This document shows, piece by piece, positions 18,122 to 25,173 of a DNA stretch of 54,636 bases. The stretch spans positions 1 to 54,636 of the forward strand of contig NZ_MPDK01000019.1 in assembly GCF_003144315.1 (NCBI RefSeq). The letters are read 5' to 3'. Every line of letters starts with the position of its first letter. Positions within the stretch are counted from its first letter, which is position 1. A program made the translations under genes and the position numbers. The stretch is from Sulfoacidibacillus thermotolerans (GTDB lineage Bacteria > Bacillota > Bacilli > Alicyclobacillales > SLC66). The notes beneath the pieces are model-generated. The model was not told the origin of the DNA. It worked only from the letters and a program-made list of their open reading frames with translations, and did no database searches.

Positions 18122-18151
18122 TTGACTTCCCATAAATATGTCGAGTATGAT
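18122..18151 (+). promoter_or_regulatory. Sigma-A-type promoter downstream of tyrA
   Basis: TTGACT at 18122-18127 and TATGAT at 18146-18151 are separated by 18 bases. Transcription would start near 18158, only about 45 bases before an intrinsic terminator, so it either makes a short RNA or an attenuated leader for the next gene. Confidence 0.6.
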
Positions 18152-18157
18152 AAGACA

Positions 18158-18236
18158 GGATGTGTAACGCAGTTTCTCTCCACTCCTATAATCTCTCTCT
18201 TGGCTCGCATGGGCAATCTCATGCGAGTCCTTTTTA
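18158..18236 (+). ncRNA. Candidate short pyrimidine-rich RNA
   Basis: A good promoter (18122-18151) and a terminator (18202-18236) frame about 79 bases that hold no coding frame with a ribosome site. The segment before the hairpin is rich in C and U (repeated CTC and CTCC), the type of unstructured sequence that Firmicutes small RNAs use to pair with ribosome-binding sites. It may instead be an attenuated leader of the gene at 18314. Inference only. Confidence 0.35.
18202..18236 (+). terminator. Intrinsic terminator after tyrA
   Basis: A 10-base stem (18202-18211 with 18220-18229, one G-U pair), 8-base loop, then CTTTTTATT. It can end the trp-tyrA transcript and also any RNA from the promoter at 18122. 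Confidence 0.85.
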
Positions 18237-18313
18237 TTCCTATAAATGAATATTGTGGACTGAGATGAGAAATACTACTCCACATACGGTGTAATTTCTC
18301 TCGGGGTGATCCT

Positions 18314-19939
18314 ATGCGACTCGCAGACTGCCTGAATCAAAGCGATATCAGTAAGTTGCGTAAAATTGCTCAGCGCCACACCATAAATTGTCCATTATAT
18401 TCCAAAAACACATTGTTACAAGAAATTTTAAATCGCTTTAGTGATCCAAATTATCTTACAGAACGACTGAATGCGTTGTCTCCACAGATTCAGTATGCCT
18501 TGCAAGAAATCACGCTTGAGGGAAAAGAGGAGTTCGCTGAAGCCGAGCTGCTGACACTTTTGCGTCGTCGCCACCCACTTTCTGACAAGTCCGTCGAAGA
18601 TGAGCCTCATCGTCTGTTAAGTGACTTACTTGAAGAAGGCATCTTTTTCGCCACAGGATCCCCATCACAACGTGCATATCGCTGTCCAACTGAAATTTGG
18701 TCGCGTATTTTAAATTTAGAAACAAAAAAATTGCGCCAAACGATCCAAGAAAGTTCGCGCACACCTCAATGGGTGCGTAACGATTTCAATGCACTCGCAC
18801 ACGATGCGGTTACTTTTCTCCTCTTCCTTGCTCGTCATGAGATCAAATTGACGCAGGATGGTGTTATTTTCAAGCGTCAACAATCGCAAATTCTACAACT
18901 ATTTGAAATTAAAGAAGACATTCTCCCAGCTCACATAGGGTTTCGTTTTGGTTATGGCAGGAGATTTCATGATTATCCAGATCGCTTTGCACTTCTCTAC
19001 GATCATCTATATGCAGAAGGTTGTCTGATCGAAGACCCCTCTGGTGTTCTTTTGCTCAATGAGGAAAAGAGCGGCACATATCTCACCCAATCTGAAGATA
19101 TACGCCAAGAAAAGTTATTTCGTTTTTATATGCGCACCTATCGCTCATCGATTCCTACACTTTGGCGAATTGTTTCGAGAATGGGGAAGCTCACGGCCAA
19201 TACTTGGGTATATGCACAGTCACTCGAACAATCGCTACTCGCTTTTGTCACAGATTTCTATTATGAATCTAAGACTCAGATCTATCCGAACCGCATTTTG
19301 CAGATGCTTATCTATTTAGGATTTATCGCACAAGGAACAGATACGGGAGGTGACGTCTACTATCAACTCACTGAGAATGGTGAACGTTGGTTAGAAACGA
19401 CAAAAGAAGTAGCGAAGAGTCAAGCGACCACGCGTTGCACATCCCGTCCACTTGCAGTCATTCAACCTACATTTGAAATCTTAGTCCCGCAGGAAGCTGA
19501 TCATGTGTATACATGGGATCTTCAAAAGTTAGCCGAACCCGTGCATCGGGATCATATAAGCATCTATCGTCTTACACGGGATAGCATTTATCACGCGATG
19601 CTAAACGGCTGGACACTCCTACAAATTCGCGAATTTCTACAGACAATCAGCGGCGCAGAAATTCCTGAAAATGTAGATCGCTGTTTGAATGACTGGGGTG
19701 AAGAATACGGGAGTATCTCCATGCAAATGTATTGCGTTGTCACGTGTAAAGATCAAGAGACATCTGAATCACTGGAACAATTAGACGCTATTGTTAAACG
19801 TTCGCCTGTGCGTCTCAATCCTCAGTCTCTTGGTTTTGCTGTTGGCGACGCAGACTCTTTGCTCGATCTTTTTATTAAATTGGGTTTTCTCGTCGCTTAT
19901 CCACTAGAACTAAAGACACAATTTGCAAAACAGTCCTAA
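18314..19939 (+). CDS. Large protein with XPB/Ssl2 N-terminal-like helicase-associated domain
   Basis: 541 residues, no signal peptide or membrane segment. The region from about 375 to 480 (RPLAVIQPTFEILVPQEADH..., ISIYRLTRDSIYHAMLNGWT) matches by pattern the helicase-associated domain found at the N-terminus of XPB/Ssl2 helicases and in stand-alone bacterial proteins (PF13625 type). There is no Walker A or DEAD/H motif, so it is not itself a helicase. The N-terminal 350 residues appear helical, with winged-helix-like segments. A GGGGTG site precedes the ATG; a terminator follows. It occupies roughly the slot of B. subtilis ypiA. Role unknown, probably DNA- or protein-binding. Confidence 0.6.
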   Translation: MRLADCLNQSDISKLRKIAQRHTINCPLYSKNTLLQEILNRFSDPNYLTERLNALSPQIQYALQEITLEGKEEFAEAELLTLLRRRHPLSDKSVEDEPHRLLSDLLEEGIFFATGSPSQRAYRCPTEIWSRILNLETKKLRQTIQESSRTPQWVRNDFNALAHDAVTFLLFLARHEIKLTQDGVIFKRQQSQILQLFEIKEDILPAHIGFRFGYGRRFHDYPDRFALLYDHLYAEGCLIEDPSGVLLLNEEKSGTYLTQSEDIRQEKLFRFYMRTYRSSIPTLWRIVSRMGKLTANTWVYAQSLEQSLLAFVTDFYYESKTQIYPNRILQMLIYLGFIAQGTDTGGDVYYQLTENGERWLETTKEVAKSQATTRCTSRPLAVIQPTFEILVPQEADHVYTWDLQKLAEPVHRDHISIYRLTRDSIYHAMLNGWTLLQIREFLQTISGAEIPENVDRCLNDWGEEYGSISMQMYCVVTCKDQETSESLEQLDAIVKRSPVRLNPQSLGFAVGDADSLLDLFIKLGFLVAYPLELKTQFAKQS

Positions 19940-19981
19940 AGCAAAATTCCTCAGAGTAAAAGCCATATTTATAAGATATAG

Positions 19982-20007
19982 ATTGCCTTTCTCAGGCAAT
20001 TTTTTTG
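19982..20007 (+). terminator. Terminator of the XPB-N-like gene
   Basis: A 7-base stem (19982-19988 with 19994-20000), 5-base loop and a run of eight T from 20000. A classic intrinsic terminator, 43 bases after the stop. Confidence 0.88.
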
Positions 20008-20122
20008 TTTCTTTTGCAACAGCAGGAAAGCGACAAGGTATTGGCGAATACATCATTATAAAGAAGCAAACATTCACACTTTTACGCGGATTGTCTGGGA
20101 GGCTAACAGGAGGCGAACCCAC

Positions 20123-20680
20123 ATGAAAAACGTCATTACGGTCGCAGATAAAAAGCATTTTATCACCTGGTTTCTCGAACACTACGAGTTGCGCAATCCA
20201 GAGGCAGAATGGCTCCTGCAATATTTAGCATCTAATGACCAATTGTTGGCAAAGGTTCATTTTACAGAACAATTTCGCAACTCGAAAAAATCGATTCTTA
20301 TGTCAACGACTTGTGTACAAATGACTGGCTTCAAATTTTATAAAAATAAGCGCGTGACTTCCGATGTAGAGAAAGCGTTTCTCGATGTGCATACTCATCC
20401 CGATGAAGATGTCTACGTCACACTCTACTATCGTGGTCGAAGCGATTGCGTCCACTATTTATCCGTGGTTGAAAACTTACAAGAAGCGATGAGCAAAGCG
20501 ACACCCACTGACATACTCATAGAATTACAAGTCGAACTCTTACTTGATCACATTGAACAAACTCATCGTAAAGAGCAATTGCTGCGAGCGATCGATGAAG
20601 CGTTAGATCGGATGGATCGTGATGCATTTATTACACTGAGTGAAAACTACAGAAAGTTTCTACAAATTGTTCACCAATAG
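20123..20680 (+). CDS. ypiB: YpiB-family protein (UPF0302)
   Basis: 185 residues. The pattern KKHFITWFLEHYELRNPE, then LLQYLASNDQLLAKVHFTEQ, a KxLIMSTxCV-like stretch (KSILMSTTCV), and the C-terminal LLRAIDEALDRMDRDAF closely follow B. subtilis YpiB, including its C-terminal IDEALD helix. Its molecular role is not established. AGGAGG lies 9 bases before the ATG. The location, between the tyr/trp block and the ypjC/ypjD block, is also the same as in B. subtilis, which strengthens the call. Confidence 0.88.
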   Translation: MKNVITVADKKHFITWFLEHYELRNPEAEWLLQYLASNDQLLAKVHFTEQFRNSKKSILMSTTCVQMTGFKFYKNKRVTSDVEKAFLDVHTHPDEDVYVTLYYRGRSDCVHYLSVVENLQEAMSKATPTDILIELQVELLLDHIEQTHRKEQLLRAIDEALDRMDRDAFITLSENYRKFLQIVHQ

Positions 20681-20694
20681 GACTGATTTCTCCA

Positions 20695-20723
20695 TTGTGC
20701 GGATCTAGAAAGAGAGGTATGAT
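20695..20723 (+). promoter_or_regulatory. Promoter of the riboswitch-controlled gene
   Basis: TTGTGC (20695-20700) and TATGAT (20718-20723) are exactly 17 bases apart and lie about 35 bases before the riboswitch core. A TATAAT at 20730-20735 is an alternative -10. Confidence 0.55.
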
Positions 20724-20756
20724 ATGAAGTATAATGTAACTTGCAGCTTCATACTA

Positions 20757-20875
20757 GATTGCGCTCAATTCCGATCTTCGGAAGCGGGGGACCCAAGTTT
20801 TTAGGGGTGAATCGAATCTTTAGATTCGTAGGGCAGCTCTCAGCCCGAATCCGACAGCTAACCTCGTAAGCGGAA
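20757..20875 (+). promoter_or_regulatory. Cyclic-di-AMP riboswitch (ydaO/yuaA class)
   Basis: Conserved ydaO elements appear in order: the closing CGCT (20762) paired with AGCG (20869), a G-rich block GCGGGGGACCC near 20784, TTAGGGGTGAATC at 20801-20813, a variable hairpin (GAATC...GATTC), the GGGC...GCCC stem at 20831-20846, and the highly conserved block GAATCCGACAGCTAACCTCG at 20847-20866. This class binds c-di-AMP and usually stops transcription when it is bound. A terminator follows at 20925. The next gene is the unrecognised 161-residue protein at 20993. Confidence 0.9.
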
Positions 20876-20924
20876 AGAGGGGTGGATAGTTATGCGAATA
20901 ACTACTTCCGTTTTCTTCGCGCTT

Positions 20925-20957
20925 CCGTGACCAGATGAAACTGTCACGGTTTTTGTT
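20925..20957 (+). terminator. Riboswitch expression-platform terminator
   Basis: A 7-base GC-rich stem (20925-20931 with 20943-20949) followed by TTTTTGTTTT, located between the c-di-AMP aptamer and the gene start at 20993. It is the likely OFF structure at high c-di-AMP. Confidence 0.85.
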
Positions 20958-20992
20958 TTCTAGGCGTGTAAAAATGAAAAGGGGAGATTGAC

Positions 20993-21478
20993 ATGACTTT
21001 TATTCATGATATCCAAGAAGGCGTTAGACATGGCATTGAACTTGAAGAAACGTCGTCAGAAACATGCATTTGCTCCGTCGTAACTCATGAAGTGACCATG
21101 TATTGTAATACGCTTGACGATACGGAGACATTGCATCGTGAAATTCCAGAGATTGCCCAGCATGCACTGATCGGTGTCATCTTTAGTCGTGTTCCTCTGC
21201 ACAGCTTTGCTGTTTCTGAGACGACGCGTGGAGTATTGCATGGACTTGTATGCGCCGGACTTGACGTTTCTTATGTAACCCGATCGGTAAGTCAAGGAAT
21301 TCGCGAGGCTCTTTCCCTCTATGACCGTTATTCACCTGAAATGGAGCAAGCCATTCACCAAGGAGTTCAACAGGCTTTGCGTGATCTTGGGATGAAACGT
21401 CTAGAAGATGATCAAGCGCTTGATTTACCTGGTTACTTTGTCAATCAAACAGCGACGTTTGGACTTGCGCGATTTTAA
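20993..21478 (+). CDS. Unrecognised soluble protein with 22-residue repeats, under c-di-AMP control
   Basis: 161 residues, acidic, no signal peptide or membrane segment. I do not recognise the family. A short motif of the form x(Q/R/E)G(V/I)xx(G/A)(L/I) occurs four times: EGVRHGI at 9-15, RGVLHGL at 79-85, QGIREAL at 101-107 and QGVQQAL at 123-129. The last three are spaced exactly 22 residues apart, the period of amphipathic helical 22-mers. AAGGGGAG lies 6 bases before the ATG. It sits directly behind a c-di-AMP riboswitch, whose known targets include potassium and osmolyte transporters and cell-wall hydrolases; this is none of these. A terminator follows. Confidence 0.75.
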   Translation: MTFIHDIQEGVRHGIELEETSSETCICSVVTHEVTMYCNTLDDTETLHREIPEIAQHALIGVIFSRVPLHSFAVSETTRGVLHGLVCAGLDVSYVTRSVSQGIREALSLYDRYSPEMEQAIHQGVQQALRDLGMKRLEDDQALDLPGYFVNQTATFGLARF

Positions 21479-21504
21479 GTGTCTGGCTTATCAAGGAACA
21501 TTCT

Positions 21505-21546
21505 ACAACACGCAGAACGATCGCTTTGGGGACTGCGTGTTGTTTT
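21505..21546 (+). terminator. Terminator between the repeat protein and the creatininase-like gene
   Basis: An 11-base perfect stem (21505-21515 with 21533-21543), 17-base loop, then TTTTACTTTAA. It probably ends most riboswitch-controlled transcripts, with some read-through to the next gene 22 bases on. Confidence 0.75.
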
Positions 21547-21567
21547 ACTTTAAAAAGGAGTATGCAC

Positions 21568-22233
21568 ATGCGTTTTGAAGAACTGAATATAGGTAAGATT
21601 GAGGCAGTACGCGGTAAAATAGATACGATATTGATGACTTTTGGCGGACTAACCTGGCGGCCCGCGCACCTTCCGATCGGGACTACCTGGTATATTCTAA
21701 GAAAATTACGTGACGAAGTAGAAACTGCATTTGGAGAGCGCATTCTCACTTTACCTGTTCAGTCCATTGATACAACCTTTGATGACTCTGCAATTGCAAA
21801 ACTCCCACAGGAATCATATGGTTCATTCGTTACCCACTATGTGCAAGAATTAATGCGCCACTTTGAGGTTCGTCAAATTATTTTACTCACGGATAGTCTC
21901 TATAAAGAACAACTTATCCTCCAGACCTTATCTCAAGAAACAGTGCAAAAGCTGCGAATCCTTCCTTTTGTGTGGTGGCGGGATGGATTGCGTTTGGACG
22001 GCGAAACAAACGTTGCAGCACAAAACACCTTTATGCAAACGCACGAGTTTCATCCATCTGGTGTTTTAGAGACTGCATTGATGATGGCGCTTGCAGATCA
22101 TCTTGTCGTCCGTGACAAAGCGAGTCTTCTGCGTTATCGTGCACAAGATGCGAGCACGCATGAAGGGAGTCTGTTATGGAATCAGTTGGTGCGCCAACTC
22201 TTGCAGCAAGCGCACCATTTTTTAAGCGAGTGA
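21568..22233 (+). CDS. Creatininase-fold protein lacking the usual metal ligands
   Basis: About 221 residues. Two blocks match the creatinine amidohydrolase family: GGLTWRPAHLPIGTT (about 26-40), aligned with the family GSxEQHGPHLPLGTD, and HPSGVLETALMMALADHLV (about 162-180), aligned with HAGExETSxxLxLxPxLV. In the first block the Glu, His and Asp metal ligands are Thr, Arg and Thr, and the NGHGGN loop is replaced near IILLTDSLY. The fold is probably kept but the classical amidohydrolase site is not. AAAAGGAG precedes the ATG by 7 bases. No other gene separates it from the riboswitch-controlled protein. Family assignment by eye, moderate. Confidence 0.6.
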   Translation: MRFEELNIGKIEAVRGKIDTILMTFGGLTWRPAHLPIGTTWYILRKLRDEVETAFGERILTLPVQSIDTTFDDSAIAKLPQESYGSFVTHYVQELMRHFEVRQIILLTDSLYKEQLILQTLSQETVQKLRILPFVWWRDGLRLDGETNVAAQNTFMQTHEFHPSGVLETALMMALADHLVVRDKASLLRYRAQDASTHEGSLLWNQLVRQLLQQAHHFLSE

Positions 22234-22243
22234 AACTTCTTTA

Positions 22244-23068
22244 CTATCTTGTAAAACCTTCACCTAAAACATCGTTTACATCATTTAAAACAACAAATGC
22301 GCGATCGTCAATTTCGTGGACAAGCTGCTGCAGACGTACAACTTCATCGCGGCTAACAACACAGTAAACAATTTGTTTTGCTTCCCCTGTATAGCCACCC
22401 TGACCGTAAAACAGGGTGGTACCTCGTCCCATTTCTGTGTGAATGCGATCAGCAATTTCATTCCAGTGATCGCTGATAATCATCGCTGCGCGAGAAGCTG
22501 AAATCCCTTCAATTACAAAATCAATCACGCGACTAGAGACAAATAACGCAACCAGTGAGTACATCGCGGTTTCCATATTGATCACTAATGCGACCAATGA
22601 GATGACGACCACATCTGAAGCAAACATGATTCGCCCCATCGAATGATTGAAAAAATGTCGTACGATCCGCGCCAAAATATCGACGCCCCCAGTGGTCCCA
22701 CCGCTGCGAAAAATAATGCCTAGACCTGCTCCACAAATAACTCCGCCATAGAGAGCTGCAAGGAGTCGATCGTGTACAGGCTCAGCTAGATGTTGCGTCA
22801 AAACAGTAAAAATAGACACAGCAACAACACCTAGCATCGTCTTTATAATGAATTTTCGTCCAAAAAAGTGCCACCCTAAGATAAGGACAGGAATATTTAA
22901 AATCAAAAAAGAAGCCCCAATAGGAATGGACATTTTATATAATAAAACGATTGAAAGACCAACAAATCCCCCTTCTGCCAATTGATTGCCTACGATAAAT
23001 GCATTTAACCCAATCGAATAAATGAAGCTTCCCAAAACGATGAGTAAATAGGGTAAACTGCGTTTCAC
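22244..23068 (-). CDS. ypjC: YitT/YpjC-family membrane protein
   Basis: About 274 residues with five or six hydrophobic segments in the first 180 residues (for example LLIVLGSFIYSIGLNAFIV and VVVISLVALVI), the GIIFRSGGTTGGVDILARI motif typical of the DUF161 membrane half, and a soluble C-terminal DUF2179-type domain (AAMIISDHWNEIADRI ... GRGTTLFYGQGGYTG). Function unsettled. B. subtilis has this family (YpjC) just upstream of ypjD, as here. The GTG at 23068 with GGGAGTG 6 bases before is preferred to an ATG eight codons upstream. Confidence 0.85.
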   Translation of the reverse strand: MKRSLPYLLIVLGSFIYSIGLNAFIVGNQLAEGGFVGLSIVLLYKMSIPIGASFLILNIPVLILGWHFFGRKFIIKTMLGVVAVSIFTVLTQHLAEPVHDRLLAALYGGVICGAGLGIIFRSGGTTGGVDILARIVRHFFNHSMGRIMFASDVVVISLVALVINMETAMYSLVALFVSSRVIDFVIEGISASRAAMIISDHWNEIADRIHTEMGRGTTLFYGQGGYTGEAKQIVYCVVSRDEVVRLQQLVHEIDDRAFVVLNDVNDVLGEGFTR

Positions 23069-23107
23069 AAAGCACACTCCCTGCGTTTTCATACCATTTG
23101 GCTTTCA

Positions 23108-24169
23108 TTATAACCTGATTAGTCGACGTTCACTAAGCAGAATCATCATAAGAATAAAAAGTCCTACATAGCCAAAGATGGGATACGCTATACTGACGAT
23201 GCGAGCAAATCCCACTTGACATACAAGGAGAGCTGCACTTAGCACGACAATTACCCAGCGAAAGTAGGAGTGTTTGGCGTTGCGAGACAGCTCACTTGCG
23301 ATTCCATACACATTGCCAAGTAAGGTTGAAAATATTTCTGCCCATAAGATGATCACAAAACTATAGCGTAACATAGGGGGGAGAGATAGCGCTAAATGAC
23401 CCATGGGCACCTCATATTGGAGCCCATCAGGATACATTTTAACAAGGAGCAAATGTAGTAAAAACAACAACAATCCGAGTCCGACTGCCCCAAGCAATGC
23501 CCCGCTGATTAAAACCTTTCTCCGACTCGCTACGTGACCAAGTGGGACTAAGACAGTGAAAGAAAGCCCTACGTTTAATCCAGCATAGGTAAACGCAGAA
23601 AAGAGCAGTTTCCATGGACTAAGAATAGGTACGGAGCTTGGAATCGCGAGCTGCATGATCGCCCCATGATTTGTCCACCACACATAGAGAAAGAGAACCA
23701 CGACAAATACCACTAAAAAGGGGACGATCACTGAATTCACAGACATCATCCCACGCATTCCTAACGCCAAAGTCAGTGCTGTCACAACCCCTGTGAATAT
23801 TGCACTCATGCCAAATGACCAGTGAAACTGTTCAGACAATAAAGCCCCGCTGCCTGCCATCATCGCAATCGTTATCCCAAACAACAAAATGAGTAACATT
23901 CCACTGATTAAGCGACTTGTCCCTTTACTCATGACACTTTCCGAAACATCAGAGAAAGTTGGCGCGCCATGCATCGGACCTAGTGACATCGCATACAGAC
24001 CAAAAACGAAAAACAAAAGAGTAGTCAAGCCAATTCCAAGTACTGCATATGATCCATAGCGCGTAAAAAATTGTAAAACTTCTTGGCCAGATGCGAATCC
24101 TGCACCTACAACCGTTCCGATATAGGTCGCAGCGATTTGCAGAGCAGTCATAATCTCTTTTTGGCGCAC
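23108..24169 (-). CDS. YkvI-type multi-pass membrane protein
   Basis: About 353 residues with roughly ten transmembrane segments. The first one carries IAATYIGTVVGAGFASGQEVLQFFTRYG, the pattern of the YkvI family, distantly like amino-acid/LeuT-fold transporters. Substrate unknown. The GTG at 24169 is favoured because GGGGGTG is 6 bases upstream; an ATG at 24184 is the alternative. It probably shares a transcript with the downstream YpjC-like gene, 39 bases away. Confidence 0.75.
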   Translation of the reverse strand: MRQKEIMTALQIAATYIGTVVGAGFASGQEVLQFFTRYGSYAVLGIGLTTLLFFVFGLYAMSLGPMHGAPTFSDVSESVMSKGTSRLISGMLLILLFGITIAMMAGSGALLSEQFHWSFGMSAIFTGVVTALTLALGMRGMMSVNSVIVPFLVVFVVVLFLYVWWTNHGAIMQLAIPSSVPILSPWKLLFSAFTYAGLNVGLSFTVLVPLGHVASRRKVLISGALLGAVGLGLLLFLLHLLLVKMYPDGLQYEVPMGHLALSLPPMLRYSFVIILWAEIFSTLLGNVYGIASELSRNAKHSYFRWVIVVLSAALLVCQVGFARIVSIAYPIFGYVGLFILMMILLSERRLIRL

Positions 24170-24271
24170 CTTATTCACCCCCATACACGTGTATTCAATA
24201 AATAGTAAAAACATGCTAGCTTGTACTCTTTATAGCCTGATCGCCATAGAATGAGGCAGGAGGTGCGGCAA

Positions 24272-25057
24272 ATGTCGCTATTTCAAGCTTTGCTGCTTGG
24301 GACTGTACAAGGATTCACTGAATTTTTGCCCATCAGCAGTTCCGGCCACTTAGTTTTAGTTCAACATCTTTTGCATTGGAAGGGGGATTCATTAACATTT
24401 GATGTTTTTTTGCATTTTGGCACATTACTAGCCGTCCTTATTGCTCTGCGCAAAGAATTGCGCGAACTTGCCCTACATCCATTCTCTCGCCTCACAATAC
24501 TTCTCACTTTATCCACTCTGCCAACAGTAGCCATTGGACTCCTATTTGAAAAAACGTTTGAATCCATCTTCCATTCTGGTGCAACGCTTGGAATTGAGTT
24601 TTTTCTAACAGGAACTCTGCTGCTGTATGTTGAATCACTTCCACCTAAGAAAGTGCCGACTCTGGCTCGCGACATGCATTATCAAAGTGCCTTTTGGATC
24701 GGACTTGCTCAAGGGGCAGCCATATTCCCAGCATTATCGCGCTCTGGCCTCACTTTGTGTACAGCACTTGGGCTTGGTATTGATCGGAGCGAGGCCGTGC
24801 GTTACTCATTTTTACTGTCCGTGCCGATCATTCTCGGAGCTTCTTTATTCAAATTAAAGAATGTAGCGGCAATGCACTTCTTACTTAGTCCTGCACTTTT
24901 CATTGGAATGGGGAGCAGTGCGCTCACTGGTTATCTCGCCATTCGCTTTCTTCTAAAGTTCATTGCCAAAGCGAGTTTACGTCCTTTTGGAGTTTACACG
25001 ATCCTTCTTGGAGTTCTCATCATGAGTGACCAATGGATCTTCCATCGATTCTTCTAA
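24272..25057 (+). CDS. uppP: Undecaprenyl-diphosphatase
   Basis: 261 residues, about eight membrane segments. It dephosphorylates undecaprenyl diphosphate to recycle the cell-wall lipid carrier and gives bacitracin tolerance. Signature motifs: TVQGFTEFLPISSSGHLVL (residues 12-30, catalytic Glu) and the PALSRSGLT motif near residue 153 (catalytic Arg). The ATG at 24272 follows AGGAGGTG by 7 bases. It is divergent from the YkvI-type gene and convergent with ylbJ. Confidence 0.95.
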   Translation: MSLFQALLLGTVQGFTEFLPISSSGHLVLVQHLLHWKGDSLTFDVFLHFGTLLAVLIALRKELRELALHPFSRLTILLTLSTLPTVAIGLLFEKTFESIFHSGATLGIEFFLTGTLLLYVESLPPKKVPTLARDMHYQSAFWIGLAQGAAIFPALSRSGLTLCTALGLGIDRSEAVRYSFLLSVPIILGASLFKLKNVAAMHFLLSPALFIGMGSSALTGYLAIRFLLKFIAKASLRPFGVYTILLGVLIMSDQWIFHRFF

Positions 25058-25085
25058 TTCTTCCTCTGTACCTTGGTGTTTCTAT

Positions 25086-25133
25086 CCATGACAAAGCGGC
25101 GAGTGGGGGATTGTCCTCGCCGCTTTGTCATGG
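25086..25133. repeat. 18-base perfect inverted repeat between convergent genes
   Basis: 25086-25103 and 25116-25133 are perfect reverse complements, spacer 12 bases, rich in GC in the middle. It lies between the convergent uppP and ylbJ stops and may act as a bidirectional transcription stop, though no T-run follows on either strand. Confidence 0.7.
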
Positions 25134-25173
25134 ACTTAGGCACGTTTTGTCATCTCCTCAGAACGCGCGCTAT

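Noticed and set aside
22413-22430. GGGTGGTACC sequence resembling the conserved T-box element
   Set aside because: It lies inside the coding region of the YpjC/YitT gene on the opposite strand (GYTGEAK/GTTLF region), with no leader structure or terminator after it.
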